Assembly (NCBI RefSeq): GCF_006402735.1
Contig: NZ_CP017174.1
Location: forward strand, 7,668,001 to 7,732,000
Direction: 5' to 3'
DNA from: Myxococcus xanthus
GTDB lineage: Bacteria; Myxococcota; Myxococcia; Myxococcales; Myxococcaceae
DNA: 64,000 nucleotides
The number at the start of each line of letters is the position of its first letter. The first letter of the stretch is position 1. Below are positions 45,464 to 54,863 of the stretch, piece after piece. Below the pieces are notes generated by a model. That model ran no database searches. It saw only the letters and a list, made by a program, of their open reading frames with translations, and was not told where the DNA came from. Position numbers and translations under genes: made by a program.

Positions 45464-45868
45464 ATGAAACGCGTTCTTTTCATTGTGACAATCCTGGCGA
45501 TGTCATGCCTGATGATGGCAAGCCCCGCCGTAGCCGCGGCCGATGTCAGCGTCAAGCCACTGCTCACGGAGCCGTTACCCGAGTATCCGGGCAAGGAAGT
45601 GGAGATGATCGTTGTGGAATATGGTCCGGGCGGTGCCGACCCGATCCATCGCCATGACGCACACGGCTTCATCTATGTGCTCGAAGGCAGCATCGTGATG
45701 GGCGTGAAAGGCGGCAAGGAGGTCACGCTCAAGGAGGGAGAGACCTTCCACGAAAGCCCTGACGATATCCACACGGTCGGGCGCAATGCCAGCAAGACAA
45801 AGCCGGCAAGGTTCCTCGTGTTCCTGATCAAGAAGCAGGGCGCGCCGATCCTGACGCCCGTGAAGTAG
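45464..45868 (+). CDS. exported cupin-domain protein
   Basis: About 134 residues from MKRVLFIVTILAMSC: a Sec signal peptide followed by a single cupin with metal ligands in DPIHRHDAHGFIYVLEG and a second His in DDIHTVG. An upstream in-frame ATG at 45413 exists, but the signal peptide argues for 45464, with GGAG 8 bases upstream. Periplasmic; substrate unknown. Last of the SDR/Ohr/cupin set. Confidence 0.85.
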   Translation: MKRVLFIVTILAMSCLMMASPAVAAADVSVKPLLTEPLPEYPGKEVEMIVVEYGPGGADPIHRHDAHGFIYVLEGSIVMGVKGGKEVTLKEGETFHESPDDIHTVGRNASKTKPARFLVFLIKKQGAPILTPVK

Positions 45869-46287
45869 CCAGTCTGCCTGTCGGTCGGCGGGGGGCGCTG
45901 GAATATGGGTGAATTGACGCATGCTCCACCCTGTACCCCAAACGGCCCCAGCAGATTGCCATGTCCACGAAGGGCCGCCACCCGAGAAATGACGCAGGGG
46001 AGTTCCGTGGCAACAGCGCCCTGTGTTCGTGACAAACCCCATGAAGCTGCGAATCAGTCCGGGGGCGCTGCCGAAGAAGCCCTTCCCTGCCTATGAAGGC
46101 TCCTGTGAGCCCCTGCTCTCCGCCCGGGCCAAATCCACCCTTGAGCCCTTGCCGTCAGCCACCTTCAGTTTCTCCCAGCGGACGTCTCCTTCGAGACGAG
46201 AGCGGGGAAGTCCAGAGGTTCTGGTGGCTCCATGTCTACCGTTCGATTCATTGCGTGGACAGGAAGCTCACGAAGGGCTTGTTCGCC
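45869..46287. other. no supported gene
   Basis: Overlapping short frames only. One minus frame (EPPEPLDFPALVSKETSAG near 46165-46210) may be debris. It ends at an IS-end repeat. Confidence 0.4.
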
Positions 46288-46379
46288 TGTACCTACCCAA
46301 AATCCCGTCGCTGCGTCACGCTCGCGTCCACTCCACCTTCGGTAGTGCGTCAATGCGAGTGAGCGAGGCGCGGACGGGG
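46288..46379 (+). repeat. dispersed IS-end repeat, copy F
   Basis: TGTACCTACCCAAAATCCCG start, AGTGCGTCAATGCGAGTGAG interior; 92 bp. It is followed at 80 bp by the second copy of the 76-bp GC-rich repeat. Confidence 0.85.
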
Positions 46380-46460
46380 CCGGTGAGTTCCCGTGGCGGC
46401 AATGAGGGGAGGAGGAGCAATGGGGAGACGGCCTCGGGACATACCAAGCTGCCGCTACAC

Positions 46461-46536
46461 GCGGCCGGCTCGACACCAACCGCGGAGGCTGCGGACGAGG
46501 GCCGGACCGGCCGAGATGGGCCACGGGGCCACCTGG
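46461..46536 (+). repeat. 76-bp GC-rich dispersed repeat, copy 2
   Basis: Same strand and length as the copy at 13445-13520, with the palindrome GGCCGGACCGGCC and the GGGCCACGGGGCCACCTGG end conserved. Confidence 0.8.
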
Positions 46537-46655
46537 GCAGGGCTTTCGACCCTGAGCCTGCGCGCGCATCGAAACCATGCGGCTTTCACCCACCTCGGCG
46601 ACTGTGGGTGGAAAGCTGACAGCGGCCCTTCGCCACGATATCGGGCACACGAGAA

Positions 46656-46856
46656 GTGAAGCTCGCGGAGCTTCAATCGGTCCCCGATTGAAGGGCGCAA
46701 CCAACCTCCTCCTTGAAGCCGCTGAATATTACTCGGCTTTCGGCCCCTCAGAGAGTTTGAGTCCTCTGAGAGAAAAGCCGAGAACGAGTTCGCGCAGGGC
46801 TTCATTCGGGGAGCTGAACGAAGAGCCCTACCAACCGGTAGGGCCCTTTTGTTCAA
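46656..46856 (+). ncRNA. candidate structured RNA with competing hairpins and terminator
   Basis: A 200-base noncoding stretch with four perfect stems. Stem 1: GAAGCTC/GAGCTTC (46658-46674). Stem 2: CTTCAATCGG/CCGATTGAAG (46671-46693); it shares CTTC with stem 1, so only one can form. Stem 3: CTCGGCTTT/AAAGCCGAG (46732-46740 with 46774-46782), enclosing CTCAGAG/CTCTGAG. Stem 4 is the terminator at 46815-46855. No open frame fits. This could be a small RNA or an attenuator; strand is taken from the T run. Confidence 0.45.
46815..46855 (+). terminator. rho-independent terminator
   Basis: GCCCTACC (46825-46832), loop AACC, GGTAGGGC (46837-46844), followed by CCTTTTG. Outer TGAAC/GTTCA extends the stem, so it could also act for the minus strand. 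Confidence 0.8.
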
Positions 46857-46987
46857 CACGGGCCTCTCGATGAATATCGCGGGGCCTTCGTGCTTAAGCC
46901 CTTGCATCACAAGGGATTCTGGATCGCGGCGCTGGGAAGAGCACTCTGCCCCCAAACCTCATGTGGCCCGAGGTGCGAGGCGAGGCC

Positions 46988-47599
46988 TCACGGGAATGCC
47001 ATGACTGTCGGCGGCGTGGTGCTGGTGAAGAAGTCCGGGAACCTCGCGGTGTAGTGGCTCCCGCTGCCGCTCTCTCCCGAGATGACGCCGGTCTTCGAGC
47101 CCGAGACGGTGACCGTGGTGCCGTCCGCGGCAATCGCCACGTTCTCCGACACGATGTTGCCCGCCCCCATGTAGACGCCCAAGCCGCTGCTCCGGATGAC
47201 GGTCAGTGTGGCCGGGTCCACATGATGCACGCTGAGGGTGATAGGCGCGCTGCCGCTGAGGCTCGACTTCTTGGTGTAGCTCGCGGCGATTCCCAGCTCG
47301 TTCCCCGCCACGGACCGCGTCGGCTCATAGACGACGGACGTGCCCAGGGTCACGGTGCCGTAACCATACACACACGTCGGGATGGGCTGGCGGAAGAGCT
47401 TGATGTCATAGACAGTCGGCGTCACGTTCGGCTGCGGGTAGGCGGAGATGCTGTAGATGCATCCGTCAAGCGACACGGATGATACCGCTGACTCTTGCTG
47501 CGCCAGCGCGTCGTCCTGCCCGGTCACCCCATCTCCTCCGCCGCAGGCAGGGAAGAGAACGGCGGCACAAAGATAGACAGCCCGTTTGAAGAATCGCAT
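46988..47599 (-). CDS. small lipoprotein of unknown function
   Basis: A 203-residue lipoprotein starting MRFFKRAVYLCAAVLFPAC, lipobox LFPAC. AAGGAG lies 11 bases before ATG 47599. The mature part is Ser/Thr/Val/Gly-rich beta protein with two further Cys (DGCIYSIS, PTCVYGYGTV) that may form a disulphide. No family recognised. Its 3' end faces the structured noncoding region. Confidence 0.78.
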   Translation of the reverse strand: MRFFKRAVYLCAAVLFPACGGGDGVTGQDDALAQQESAVSSVSLDGCIYSISAYPQPNVTPTVYDIKLFRQPIPTCVYGYGTVTLGTSVVYEPTRSVAGNELGIAASYTKKSSLSGSAPITLSVHHVDPATLTVIRSSGLGVYMGAGNIVSENVAIAADGTTVTVSGSKTGVISGESGSGSHYTARFPDFFTSTTPPTVMAFP

Positions 47600-48020
47600 C
47601 GTGCAATAACTCCTTGGCTCGCGGGGAAGCGCGAGGAAGGTAACAGCAAAGCGATTCTCTTCGCAGACAATCTGCACGCATCCACTCGTTCCTCGATGAC
47701 ACCACGGGGGGCAACGATGACCCCAGCGGAGGAGAGCTGCCGCGCAGCAAGCTGCGCCTGGGGCGCGTGGTCATCACCTCGAAGGCGACGCCCAACGATG
47801 CATGACCGGGAACCCGAGGCCTCGCATGCAGAGCGAAGGCCCTCTGGATGGATGGTGTTCGGAGACTCGCCCGCATTCACATAGGCCACGCGCGTCTGGG
47901 TGGACGACCTCTTGGACTTCGAGGGCGGGGCCGACGTCGAGGTGCAACCTGCATTCGCCGGGCCCCTGGCGGAGGTAACGCAAACGGCGGCGCCCTGCGT
48001 GTGGTGCTCCACCCAGCAGC
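47600..48020. other. gene-poor stretch with a truncated short ORF
   Basis: A GTG frame at 47900 gives DDLLDFEGGADVEVQPAF, then T-A-A-P-C-V-W-C-S-T before running into repeat copy G at 48021. Its Cys-rich end after an acidic head is of interest, but no start site supports it. Otherwise nothing recognised. Confidence 0.35.
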
Positions 48021-48109
48021 TGTGCCTACCCGAAGTTCGGTCGCTGCGTCATGGGGACACCATTGCCACTTCATGCAGTGCGTCTATGGGAGTGAGCGAG
48101 GCGCGTACG
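48021..48109 (+). repeat. dispersed IS-end repeat, copy G
   Basis: TGTGCCTACCCGAAGTTCGG start and GTGAGCGAGGCGCGTACG end; 89 bp. It truncates the short frame before it. Confidence 0.85.
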
Positions 48110-48204
48110 AGGCAAGCGAGTTCCGACTCGAGAGCCCCCACTGTCCGTGGATGAGATGATGGGCACTCCCGTGGGACGAGCCCCTCCTTTCATTCTTCAG
48201 ACAG

Positions 48205-48388
48205 ATGGGGTGCTGGTCATCGAGGTCGTCGTGGGTGGCTTCGCGACGAGCACGGTGCGTATGCGGCTATCACGTCGGAGGAGGCACAGGCATTTGCTCG
48301 CGAGGGCCGCGCCTGGGCTGACCGGCTCGCGCAGGACATCATGGCCCATCCGTCCTTCGACGGGCGGGCCTACAACGCTCCGGTGTGA
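48205..48388 (+). pseudogene. C-terminal fragment of an unknown gene
   Basis: The plus frame ending TGA 48386-48388 reads DEHGAYAAITSEEAQAFARE, then AWADRLAQDIMAHPSFDG. It has native codon use and composition, but no start; upstream the frame passes into repeat copy G. Family not recognised. Confidence 0.5.
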
Positions 48389-48511
48389 GGGTGAAGACTC
48401 GGGACGGGGACCGGCATATGTCCGGTCTCCGACTGGCGCGGTGCCCTGTGGAGCAATGTCCCGGAGTCGGAACCAAGTGCACGGTGGCCGCCCCCCTTCC
48501 GGAGCGCCCTC

Positions 48512-49924
48512 ATGTTCAAAGCCCCCAACTCCGACGTGGCCGCCAGCGCGGCCGAATCCGTCGACTGCCGCCCCCTCCTCACGTCGCTGTCCGACGTGGG
48601 TCTCCTATCCAAGGAGCGAGGACGCGCGCTGACAGACAAGCTGAACCGCTTCTTCGAGGCGGTCCGTGCTCCATCAAAGAAGACCGACGAGGCGTTCTGG
48701 ACGGGTTTCCAGCAGCAGTTCGGCTTCGCTACGGTCGCGCCCTCCGAGCGCGTCACGCCGATGAACGCCGCCAACCTCTGCCCGGAGCCCACGGCGCTCA
48801 TCGAGTCACTCAACGAGTTACGCCTGGAGTACAATCTCAACGTCTCGCAGCAGATGCGCACCGCGCAAGGCGAGCGGGTGCGCCAACTGGAGCAGACGCG
48901 CAAGAGCCTGGCCCTCGGGCTGGGGCTGACGGACCCGAACGACCTCGCCATCGTGCGCAACGCCACGGAGGCGAACAACGCCGTCAACTGCGGCTTCCGG
49001 GGCTGGAGCACCGACGGGAACGACACGGTGGTGATGTGGGCGGAGAACCATCCCACCAACCGCGAGGCCTGGAAGATGCGCGCCGAGTGGCCCGGTCGCC
49101 CCAAGCCCTTCCAGGTGGTGGAGGTGAGCTTCCCGACGAACGCCTCGGAGGCGGACATCGCGGAGGCCTTCATCAGTCGCATCACCCCGCGCACGCGCTT
49201 CGTGACGTACACGGAGACGGCAAACAGCAACGGCTTCCGCATGCCCGAGCCGGTGATGAAGGCCATCTGGGACCACGTGAAGACGAACCGGCCGGACTGC
49301 CACATCCACATCGACGGGACGATGGCGTGGGGCGCGCGCCCGCTCAACCTGGCGGACGCGTACTGCCACAGCCTCGTATCCAGCGCCCACAAGTGGTTCC
49401 TGGGCCCCAAGGAGACGGGCATCCTCTTCATGCGCAAGGAGAAGACCCGGAACTTCATGCCGAGCATCTTCGGGTACGACTACCGCATCGTCATCCAGCC
49501 CTACCGGGAGCTGCCGGAAAACGCGCTGCGGTTCGAGCTCATCGGCCAGCGCGACGACGTGAACATCATCGCGCTCGACCTCACCCAGAAGATGTGGACG
49601 GCGCTGCAGTCGCGCAAACCCCACGAGCGCGTCGCCCAGCTCGCCCGGCACCTCATGTCGCGACTCCATGAGAGCGACGGCCGGTGGAAGCTCGTCACGC
49701 CGAGCGACCCGGCGCGCAGTTGGGGAGTGGTGCGCGTTGAGGCGCCGAAGGAGCACCGGGAGAAGACGCTGTACGACTGGCTCTACGAGGACCCGCGCTA
49801 CCGCATCGCGGGCTCCGGGGACGACAAGACGTTCCGTCTGTGCCCTCACATCTACAACACGATTGCCGAGGTGGACCGGGCCGTCGATGGGATGAATGCC
49901 TGGTACGAGGACAAGCGCTCGTGA
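48512..49924 (+). CDS. class V aminotransferase-fold PLP enzyme
   Basis: A 470-residue PLP enzyme of the isopenicillin-N epimerase/cysteine desulphurase type. The cofactor Lys is in SLVSSAHKWFLGPKETG, the pyridoxal-binding Asp in CHIHIDGTMAWG, and the substrate side has VRNATEANNAVNCG. A ~90-residue N-terminal extension is longer than usual. No operon partner and no biosynthetic cluster around it, so the substrate is open. A phage- or IS-type flank on both sides suggests an accessory gene. Confidence 0.87.
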   Translation: MFKAPNSDVAASAAESVDCRPLLTSLSDVGLLSKERGRALTDKLNRFFEAVRAPSKKTDEAFWTGFQQQFGFATVAPSERVTPMNAANLCPEPTALIESLNELRLEYNLNVSQQMRTAQGERVRQLEQTRKSLALGLGLTDPNDLAIVRNATEANNAVNCGFRGWSTDGNDTVVMWAENHPTNREAWKMRAEWPGRPKPFQVVEVSFPTNASEADIAEAFISRITPRTRFVTYTETANSNGFRMPEPVMKAIWDHVKTNRPDCHIHIDGTMAWGARPLNLADAYCHSLVSSAHKWFLGPKETGILFMRKEKTRNFMPSIFGYDYRIVIQPYRELPENALRFELIGQRDDVNIIALDLTQKMWTALQSRKPHERVAQLARHLMSRLHESDGRWKLVTPSDPARSWGVVRVEAPKEHREKTLYDWLYEDPRYRIAGSGDDKTFRLCPHIYNTIAEVDRAVDGMNAWYEDKRS

Positions 49925-50126
49925 TGGGCGGACCGTGACGCGGCGCACGGACCAGGACAGGGGGGCCGCACGCACTGCGGGGCCGTGACAGGGCTCCGGA
50001 AGGCATGCGTGCCCGAGGCACCAGGAGGCCAGCCTGTTCAATGGCATGACTCCTGAGACCATCCGTTTGCTCCCCGTGAGGAGTATCTGGATGTCCGCGA
50101 CGCATGCGCCACAGCGGGGTGTGCCT

Positions 50127-50215
50127 TGTCCCTATCCAAAATTCGGTCGCTGCGTCATAAGCGCGTCAAGGCCACCTTCGGCAGTGCGTCAATGAAAGTG
50201 AGCCAGGCGCGCACG
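50127..50215 (+). repeat. dispersed IS-end repeat, copy H
   Basis: TGTCCCTATCCAAAATTCGG start and GTGAGCCAGGCGCGCACGG end; 89 bp. The recombinase fragment begins at the next base or two. Confidence 0.85.
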
Positions 50216-50216
50216 G

Positions 50217-50560
50217 GTGGACGAGTTGAAGGTGCGGCGCGCGCAATTGGCGACTGCCCTTGAGGCAGCGCGCGCCCGGGCCAAGGAACTCCAGGCGCAG
50301 CATGCCGATGCTGCGCGGTTGGGCGAGCGGGAAGCGCAACTGGAAGCCTTTGCCGCGGCCGTGCGTGAGGGGCTCGACGCGCTCGACTTCGAGGGCAGGC
50401 AGCGGCTGGTACGCCTGCTCATCGAGCGCGTCGTGGTGACGGGTGAGCGCGTCACCATCGAGCACGCCGTCCCCCTCTCCGGCAGGTTTTGTCGTTTGCG
50501 GAAAAACGACGTTGGCCGTGTTCGCCTGCGTGAGGTGTGGAGGCCAGGGCAGGCGTCTAC
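50217..50560 (+). pseudogene. serine recombinase C-terminal fragment
   Basis: Reads LKVRRAQLATALEAARARAK (coiled coil), then DFEGRQRLVRLLIERVVVTG and an ERVTIEHAVPLSGRFCRLR end. This is the typical C-terminal coiled coil and beta strand of a large serine recombinase/resolvase. The catalytic N-terminal domain and zinc ribbon are missing, cut at repeat copy H. Confidence 0.7.
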
Positions 50561-50856
50561 CCCATGGGGCTGCGCGGCTTCTCCACCTGCCTGGCGCACG
50601 GCTCGCGCGGCCCCCGTCAGCGGCCCTCCTCGCCCCCGCCGCTCCTGCTCTCACCCTCGACATGGCCTCTATCCCGCCTATACGCCGGAACCTGTCAACG
50701 ACTTTGAGACACGGGTCCTGTCTCAGAATTATTGACAGTCACCGCTCCTCCGGCAACCATCCGCTCCAACAGGCGACTGGTCCGAGGTGTCTCCGCTTCC
50801 AGACGAGACCCAGCGCGACGAACGCCATCCACCGGGCCACTGAACGGGATCTACCG

Positions 50857-51930
50857 ATGTCGGATTCATCTCGGTCCGTATTCTTTGGCGCCAATGCTGC
50901 GCGGACCGGACACTTCGAGGGAGCGGGGCCGCTCGTGGTCAAGCGAGCCCGCTGGAAGTTCACGATGAGCACGCTCGCGACCACGCGCAACACGCCTGCA
51001 ATCCACGATGGCGTGCTGTTCGCGAACTTCGACAACGACAAGCTTTACGCGCTCGACCTCTCGAAGGGAAATGAGCTCTGGAGCGTGCGGGTCGGGGGGC
51101 GAGTTTCCGAGAGCATCTCGAATCCGATGGTTGCGCATGGTTTGCTCTTCGTCGTCGGGGGCGGGCAGTGTCACGCCGTCGATCTTGGCACGCACGCCAT
51201 CCGCTGGAGCGCCTCGTGCGACTCCGAGGCGACCTCCTCTCCGATTGTTGTCGACGACGACGTCTACGTAGGAACGCGGCTCGGTGGGGTGGTCGCCATC
51301 GACGCGCGCACAGGAGCCGAGCGATGGCGCGTGCAGCTACGATGTGGTGAGAGTGTGCAGTCCGCGGTCAGCGTGACGCGCGATCAGGTCGTCGTCGGGA
51401 CCAGACGGGACTTCGTCGAGGGCCACGTCGTCGCGCTCGACCGCGCCACGGGGGTCGAGCGATGGTCGGCGAAGGCCGGTGCGATGGGCAATGGCGGAGC
51501 GCCCGCGATCAAAGGCAGCACGGTCTATGCCCTGTCCGGTCTGGGGAAGTGCCTTCGCGCGCTCGACCTCGCCAGCGGCAAAGAGCGTTGGTCCTACGAG
51601 ACGGGCGGCGCGCTGTGGGGAACGCCCGCCGTCGCGGACGGCGTCGTGTGCTTCACCGGCGATCACAAGATTCTCCACGCGCTGGACGAAAAAACCGGGA
51701 AAGAGATTTGGTCGGTCGCGCTCGACAAGCCGCCGACGGCTACGGTCTCGCCGGCGATCGCAGGTGGCGTCGTCTACATGGGGGCCGGCAACGCCGTCCA
51801 CGCCTGGACGCTTCGGGAGGGAACAGAGCGCTGGCGGTGGAAGGCTCCCTACCGCGTGACGACGGCACCGCTCGTCGCCGACGGCACGGTCTACGTGGGC
51901 TGTGACCGCGCGGTCATCGCGCTGGGGTAG
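50857..51930 (+). CDS. PQQ-type beta-propeller repeat protein
   Basis: A 357-residue propeller without signal peptide, starting MSDSSRSVFFGANAARTGHF at ATG 50857. About seven blades of the PQQ/BamB type: VLFANFDNDKLYALDLSKGN, DVYVGTRLGGVVAIDARTGA, TVYALSGLGKCLRALDLASG, VYMGAGNAVHAWTLREG. No quinoprotein catalytic residues are evident, so it is probably a scaffold or binding protein. The frame is open upstream to 50443 through recombinase debris. Confidence 0.85.
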   Translation: MSDSSRSVFFGANAARTGHFEGAGPLVVKRARWKFTMSTLATTRNTPAIHDGVLFANFDNDKLYALDLSKGNELWSVRVGGRVSESISNPMVAHGLLFVVGGGQCHAVDLGTHAIRWSASCDSEATSSPIVVDDDVYVGTRLGGVVAIDARTGAERWRVQLRCGESVQSAVSVTRDQVVVGTRRDFVEGHVVALDRATGVERWSAKAGAMGNGGAPAIKGSTVYALSGLGKCLRALDLASGKERWSYETGGALWGTPAVADGVVCFTGDHKILHALDEKTGKEIWSVALDKPPTATVSPAIAGGVVYMGAGNAVHAWTLREGTERWRWKAPYRVTTAPLVADGTVYVGCDRAVIALG

Positions 51931-51938
51931 CGTCGGCC

Positions 51939-52035
51939 TGTGCCTACCCAATATTCGGTCGCTGCGTCATGAGCGCGTCATGACGGTGAGCGGTATGCAC
52001 GACCAGCCGCCGGGTCCTCTCTCCCGCTTGATAGC
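51939..52035 (+). repeat. dispersed IS-end repeat, copy I (extended)
   Basis: TGTGCCTACCCAATATTCGG start. Like copy B it continues with the CCGGGTCCTCTCTCCCGCTT segment and adjoins a transposase remnant on the minus strand, confirming it as a true IS end. Confidence 0.88.
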
Positions 52036-52040
52036 GGTCG

Positions 52041-52560
52041 GCACCTCGCGAATCCCAATTGGGTGAGCGTGGCGCGAACACCTTCGGTGTAGAGCTTGTC
52101 CCTGTCTCGGTGCAAGTACCGCGGGGCGCTGGCCCAAGGGAAGGACTCTCGCAGTCGGGTGCGCTGTCACATTGAGGTGGAATGACAAACAAATCCATCC
52201 CCGCGGACTCTGACAGATGCAAGCGCAAGAAGCCCTGCCATGTGGGTGATGGTTTCGGCGCCCCCCTTCCCGGTCTGGACATGTACCGAGCGACGGCTGT
52301 CTGGCCTACCTCCATCCCCAGCTTCAGCAACTCCCCGTGAATGCGCGGGACACCCCATGTCGGGTTGGCTTCGGCCATGCGCCGAATCAACGCGCGCAGA
52401 TCCGGAGTTGCCCGAGGCCGCCCCACCCGACTCCGGGACTTCCAGCGCCAGAAGAGTCGAAAGCCCATCCGATGCCACTTCACCACTGTCGCCGGCTGCA
52501 CCAGGCACAGTGGCCTCCGCCACCCCTGCCAGAGGCGGCGGCTGGGTTCGCGCACTGCGG
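52041..52560 (-). pseudogene. integrase-core transposase remnant, second copy
   Basis: The minus strand reads MVQPATVVKWHRMGFRLFW, ANPTWGVPRIHGELLKLGME, VGQTAVARYMSRPGRGAPKP, FLRLHLSESAGMDLFVIP, then after a deletion and frame change the LHRDRDKLYTEG region and GIREVPTAIK. It lacks the N terminus and most of the catalytic core. Same family and strand as the copy at 4720-8255. Confidence 0.8.
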
Positions 52561-52590
52561 CTACCCGCCTCAATCGCGATGCACGCCGTG

Positions 52591-54672
52591 TTAGATATTG
52601 ATGCGGGAGCTGACGGTGCGGATGTCCATCCCCAACGCGGAGAACTCGGCGGCGTGGGCGCGCAGGAACTCCACGAAGCGGGGATGCACGTCCGCCTCCT
52701 CGTTCGCCAGCAGGAAGCCGTAGCTCGTCTTCGAGAGCATCCACGAAATCCACAGCATCTCCGTGGCCTCCTCCGGAGGCGGCGCGACGTCATGGTCCGC
52801 CTCCGTCGACAGCGCGCCCGCCTTGCCCCAGCGCAGGCCCAGGCACGCGTAGAGCACCTCGCCCGCGTCGTCCCATTGGAGGTTGTTGGCCCAGGCGTGC
52901 CGGAATGTCGCGAAGTAGATGACGTACCGGCACAACTGCTTGAGCGCCTCCATCTCTCCGGGCTGGGGTGCGTCCGTCCGGGTCACCGCGCTGACGGCCT
53001 TGGCGTGGGTCGCGGCGACCTTCGCGTCCAGGTCCATGCGCTCGGAGCGCACGAACCACGGCGCCGCCCTTCCCGGCACCGTCGCGCGCAGGTAGCGGCA
53101 CACGAAGGCGGGCGCCGAGTGTGCCACCAGGTCGTCCGAGAAGCGCCGCACCTCGCTCCACTGCGCCTCCAACGCCGCGCCGTGCTCCGCGAAGAAGGCA
53201 TCCACGTGCTCCCCTACCAGCCGCCAGAACAGGCCCGCCGCGCGTGCGTAGCGGTGCGACTCGCAGATGGGCGGCGCGGGCGCGAAGCCCTTCCAGTCGT
53301 AGCTGCCCATCAGGTGCAACAGCCGCGTCTCCACGCTGCGCTCGGTGAGCGCGCTGGCGCGGGTGATGTAGCCGGTGGGTCCCACGAGGAAGCCGTTGGC
53401 GGAGTGGTTGATGAGGACCACCTCCCGCAGGTGCGGCATGAGCAGCCAGCGCAGCGGACTGCGGCGCAGATTGCGGTGCGCGGCGATGGCGTACTGCTCC
53501 ACGTTGAAGTGGCACTGGCCCAGGTGGTTGCCCAGCTCCGTCTCCAGCGTCGCGCTCACCCGCGCCATCCGCTTGGCGGCCTCCCAGGCCTCGCCGTCCG
53601 CGGGCGTGTAGCTCCGCCGCGTCACGGGAGAGCCCGGCGCCGTCGCGCCCGGCTCGCGCATGCCCAGGATGATGCGCACCGGCAACAGCCGTCCCTCCAC
53701 CAGCCGCAGCCGCACGTCCACGTCCGGCAGGCAGTGGACGCCGTCCTGCTCGTAAGCGTTCCACGGGAAGTAGAGCCGGAACGCCTCCGGGTCGCCGGGG
53801 GCCTCCGGGTCTCCATCCATGAGGGTGGAGAACATGCCGTTGAGCAGCCGCTCTCCGAAGAAGGCGTCGGTGCGCGTGGAGCCCGGCGACTCGCGCTCCA
53901 TCCGCACCGTCATCGCCTCCGGATAGTCCGCCTGAATCCCGTCCAGGCTCGGCGCCTGCCCCAGCCGTCCCTGGAGCAGGTGGCGGCGCTTGACGAGCTC
54001 GATGGGCGCCACCGCCTTCAGCATCGCCAGCGCGCGCCCCGGCGCGTAGGCCGTGGGCGGAGTCCCCTCCTCCGTGACAAGCAACCGGGCCAGCGGCGTC
54101 GTGGGGTCGTACTCCCAGTAAGGCAGCCGCAGCGTGCCGAAGTCGTAGTGGAGCCCACCATGGTCATCCGGCCCCTTCTCCGAGCCGATGCGGCGCCATG
54201 CCTCCACCACCTGCCCATCCGGGCGGAAGCTGTGCTGGGGCTCGAAGAAGCGCACCTCCAGGTCGGGCAGGTCTCCCACGCCCGCGTCGGCCGGGTCATA
54301 GCGAATGGAAAAACATCCATCCGAGTCCGTGAACCCCTCCCCCAGGAAGTCATCCGGCGTGCCGAAGTCCCTGTCCCACAGCTCCACCTTGATGTGATGC
54401 AGGGGAATGGGGCCCTGGGGCCCGTCCTGCTCGAAGACCAGCCGCCCGACCGCGACGGCTGGCAGCGTGGTGGGCTCCCTCGCGGGACGGACAGCCCGGA
54501 TGCGCGGTGCGAGCTCGCGGCTGATGGCCAGACGCTCCTCGAGCGCGAGCCCCGAGTACCACCGGGACAGCTCCTCCGCCTCGAGCACCTCGTTGCTTCC
54601 GCTCTCGCGTCCTTTGCCCCCGAGAGAGCCCATCCATCGGCGCAGCCCCGCGAACATCATGCCCGCCCCCAT
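52591..54672 (-). CDS. lipoxygenase with transthyretin-like N-terminal domain
   Basis: About 693 residues. The catalytic half is a lipoxygenase: W-E-A-A-K, then iron ligands His383 and His388 in NHLGQCH (H-x4-H), His592 and Asn596 in FRHAWANN, and the C-terminal Ile (SSRINI). All five ligands are present, so it should dioxygenate polyunsaturated fatty acids. Instead of a PLAT domain, residues ~90-145 have HIKVELWDRDFGTPDDFLGE and TDSDGCFSIRY, a transthyretin-like or C2-like sandwich. Start unsure: GTG 54738 or ATG 54672 (used here). Divergent from the second lipoxygenase gene 190 bp away. Confidence 0.88.
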   Translation of the reverse strand: MGAGMMFAGLRRWMGSLGGKGRESGSNEVLEAEELSRWYSGLALEERLAISRELAPRIRAVRPAREPTTLPAVAVGRLVFEQDGPQGPIPLHHIKVELWDRDFGTPDDFLGEGFTDSDGCFSIRYDPADAGVGDLPDLEVRFFEPQHSFRPDGQVVEAWRRIGSEKGPDDHGGLHYDFGTLRLPYWEYDPTTPLARLLVTEEGTPPTAYAPGRALAMLKAVAPIELVKRRHLLQGRLGQAPSLDGIQADYPEAMTVRMERESPGSTRTDAFFGERLLNGMFSTLMDGDPEAPGDPEAFRLYFPWNAYEQDGVHCLPDVDVRLRLVEGRLLPVRIILGMREPGATAPGSPVTRRSYTPADGEAWEAAKRMARVSATLETELGNHLGQCHFNVEQYAIAAHRNLRRSPLRWLLMPHLREVVLINHSANGFLVGPTGYITRASALTERSVETRLLHLMGSYDWKGFAPAPPICESHRYARAAGLFWRLVGEHVDAFFAEHGAALEAQWSEVRRFSDDLVAHSAPAFVCRYLRATVPGRAAPWFVRSERMDLDAKVAATHAKAVSAVTRTDAPQPGEMEALKQLCRYVIYFATFRHAWANNLQWDDAGEVLYACLGLRWGKAGALSTEADHDVAPPPEEATEMLWISWMLSKTSYGFLLANEEADVHPRFVEFLRAHAAEFSALGMDIRTVSSRINI

Positions 54673-54863
54673 GCCGCAGGCGCGCCCGTCCCAACGTCTC
54701 TCATCAGCCCCACCTCTCCGGGTCACACTCGCGCTCACGTCAGACGCTTGTTCAATGCGTTCGTGCGCTGAGCGACGCCGGCTTCATTCCCAGGGGAGAG
54801 TACCATGGCTTGAGGTCCTACTTTTCTCGTTCTACGGTCTGCGCCCGCTACACAGAGGGAGCC

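Noticed and set aside
47900..48020. Possible RiPP precursor with a C-x2-C end
   Set aside because: The frame starts at GTG without a ribosome site, runs on through a repeat, and no modifying enzyme lies nearby.
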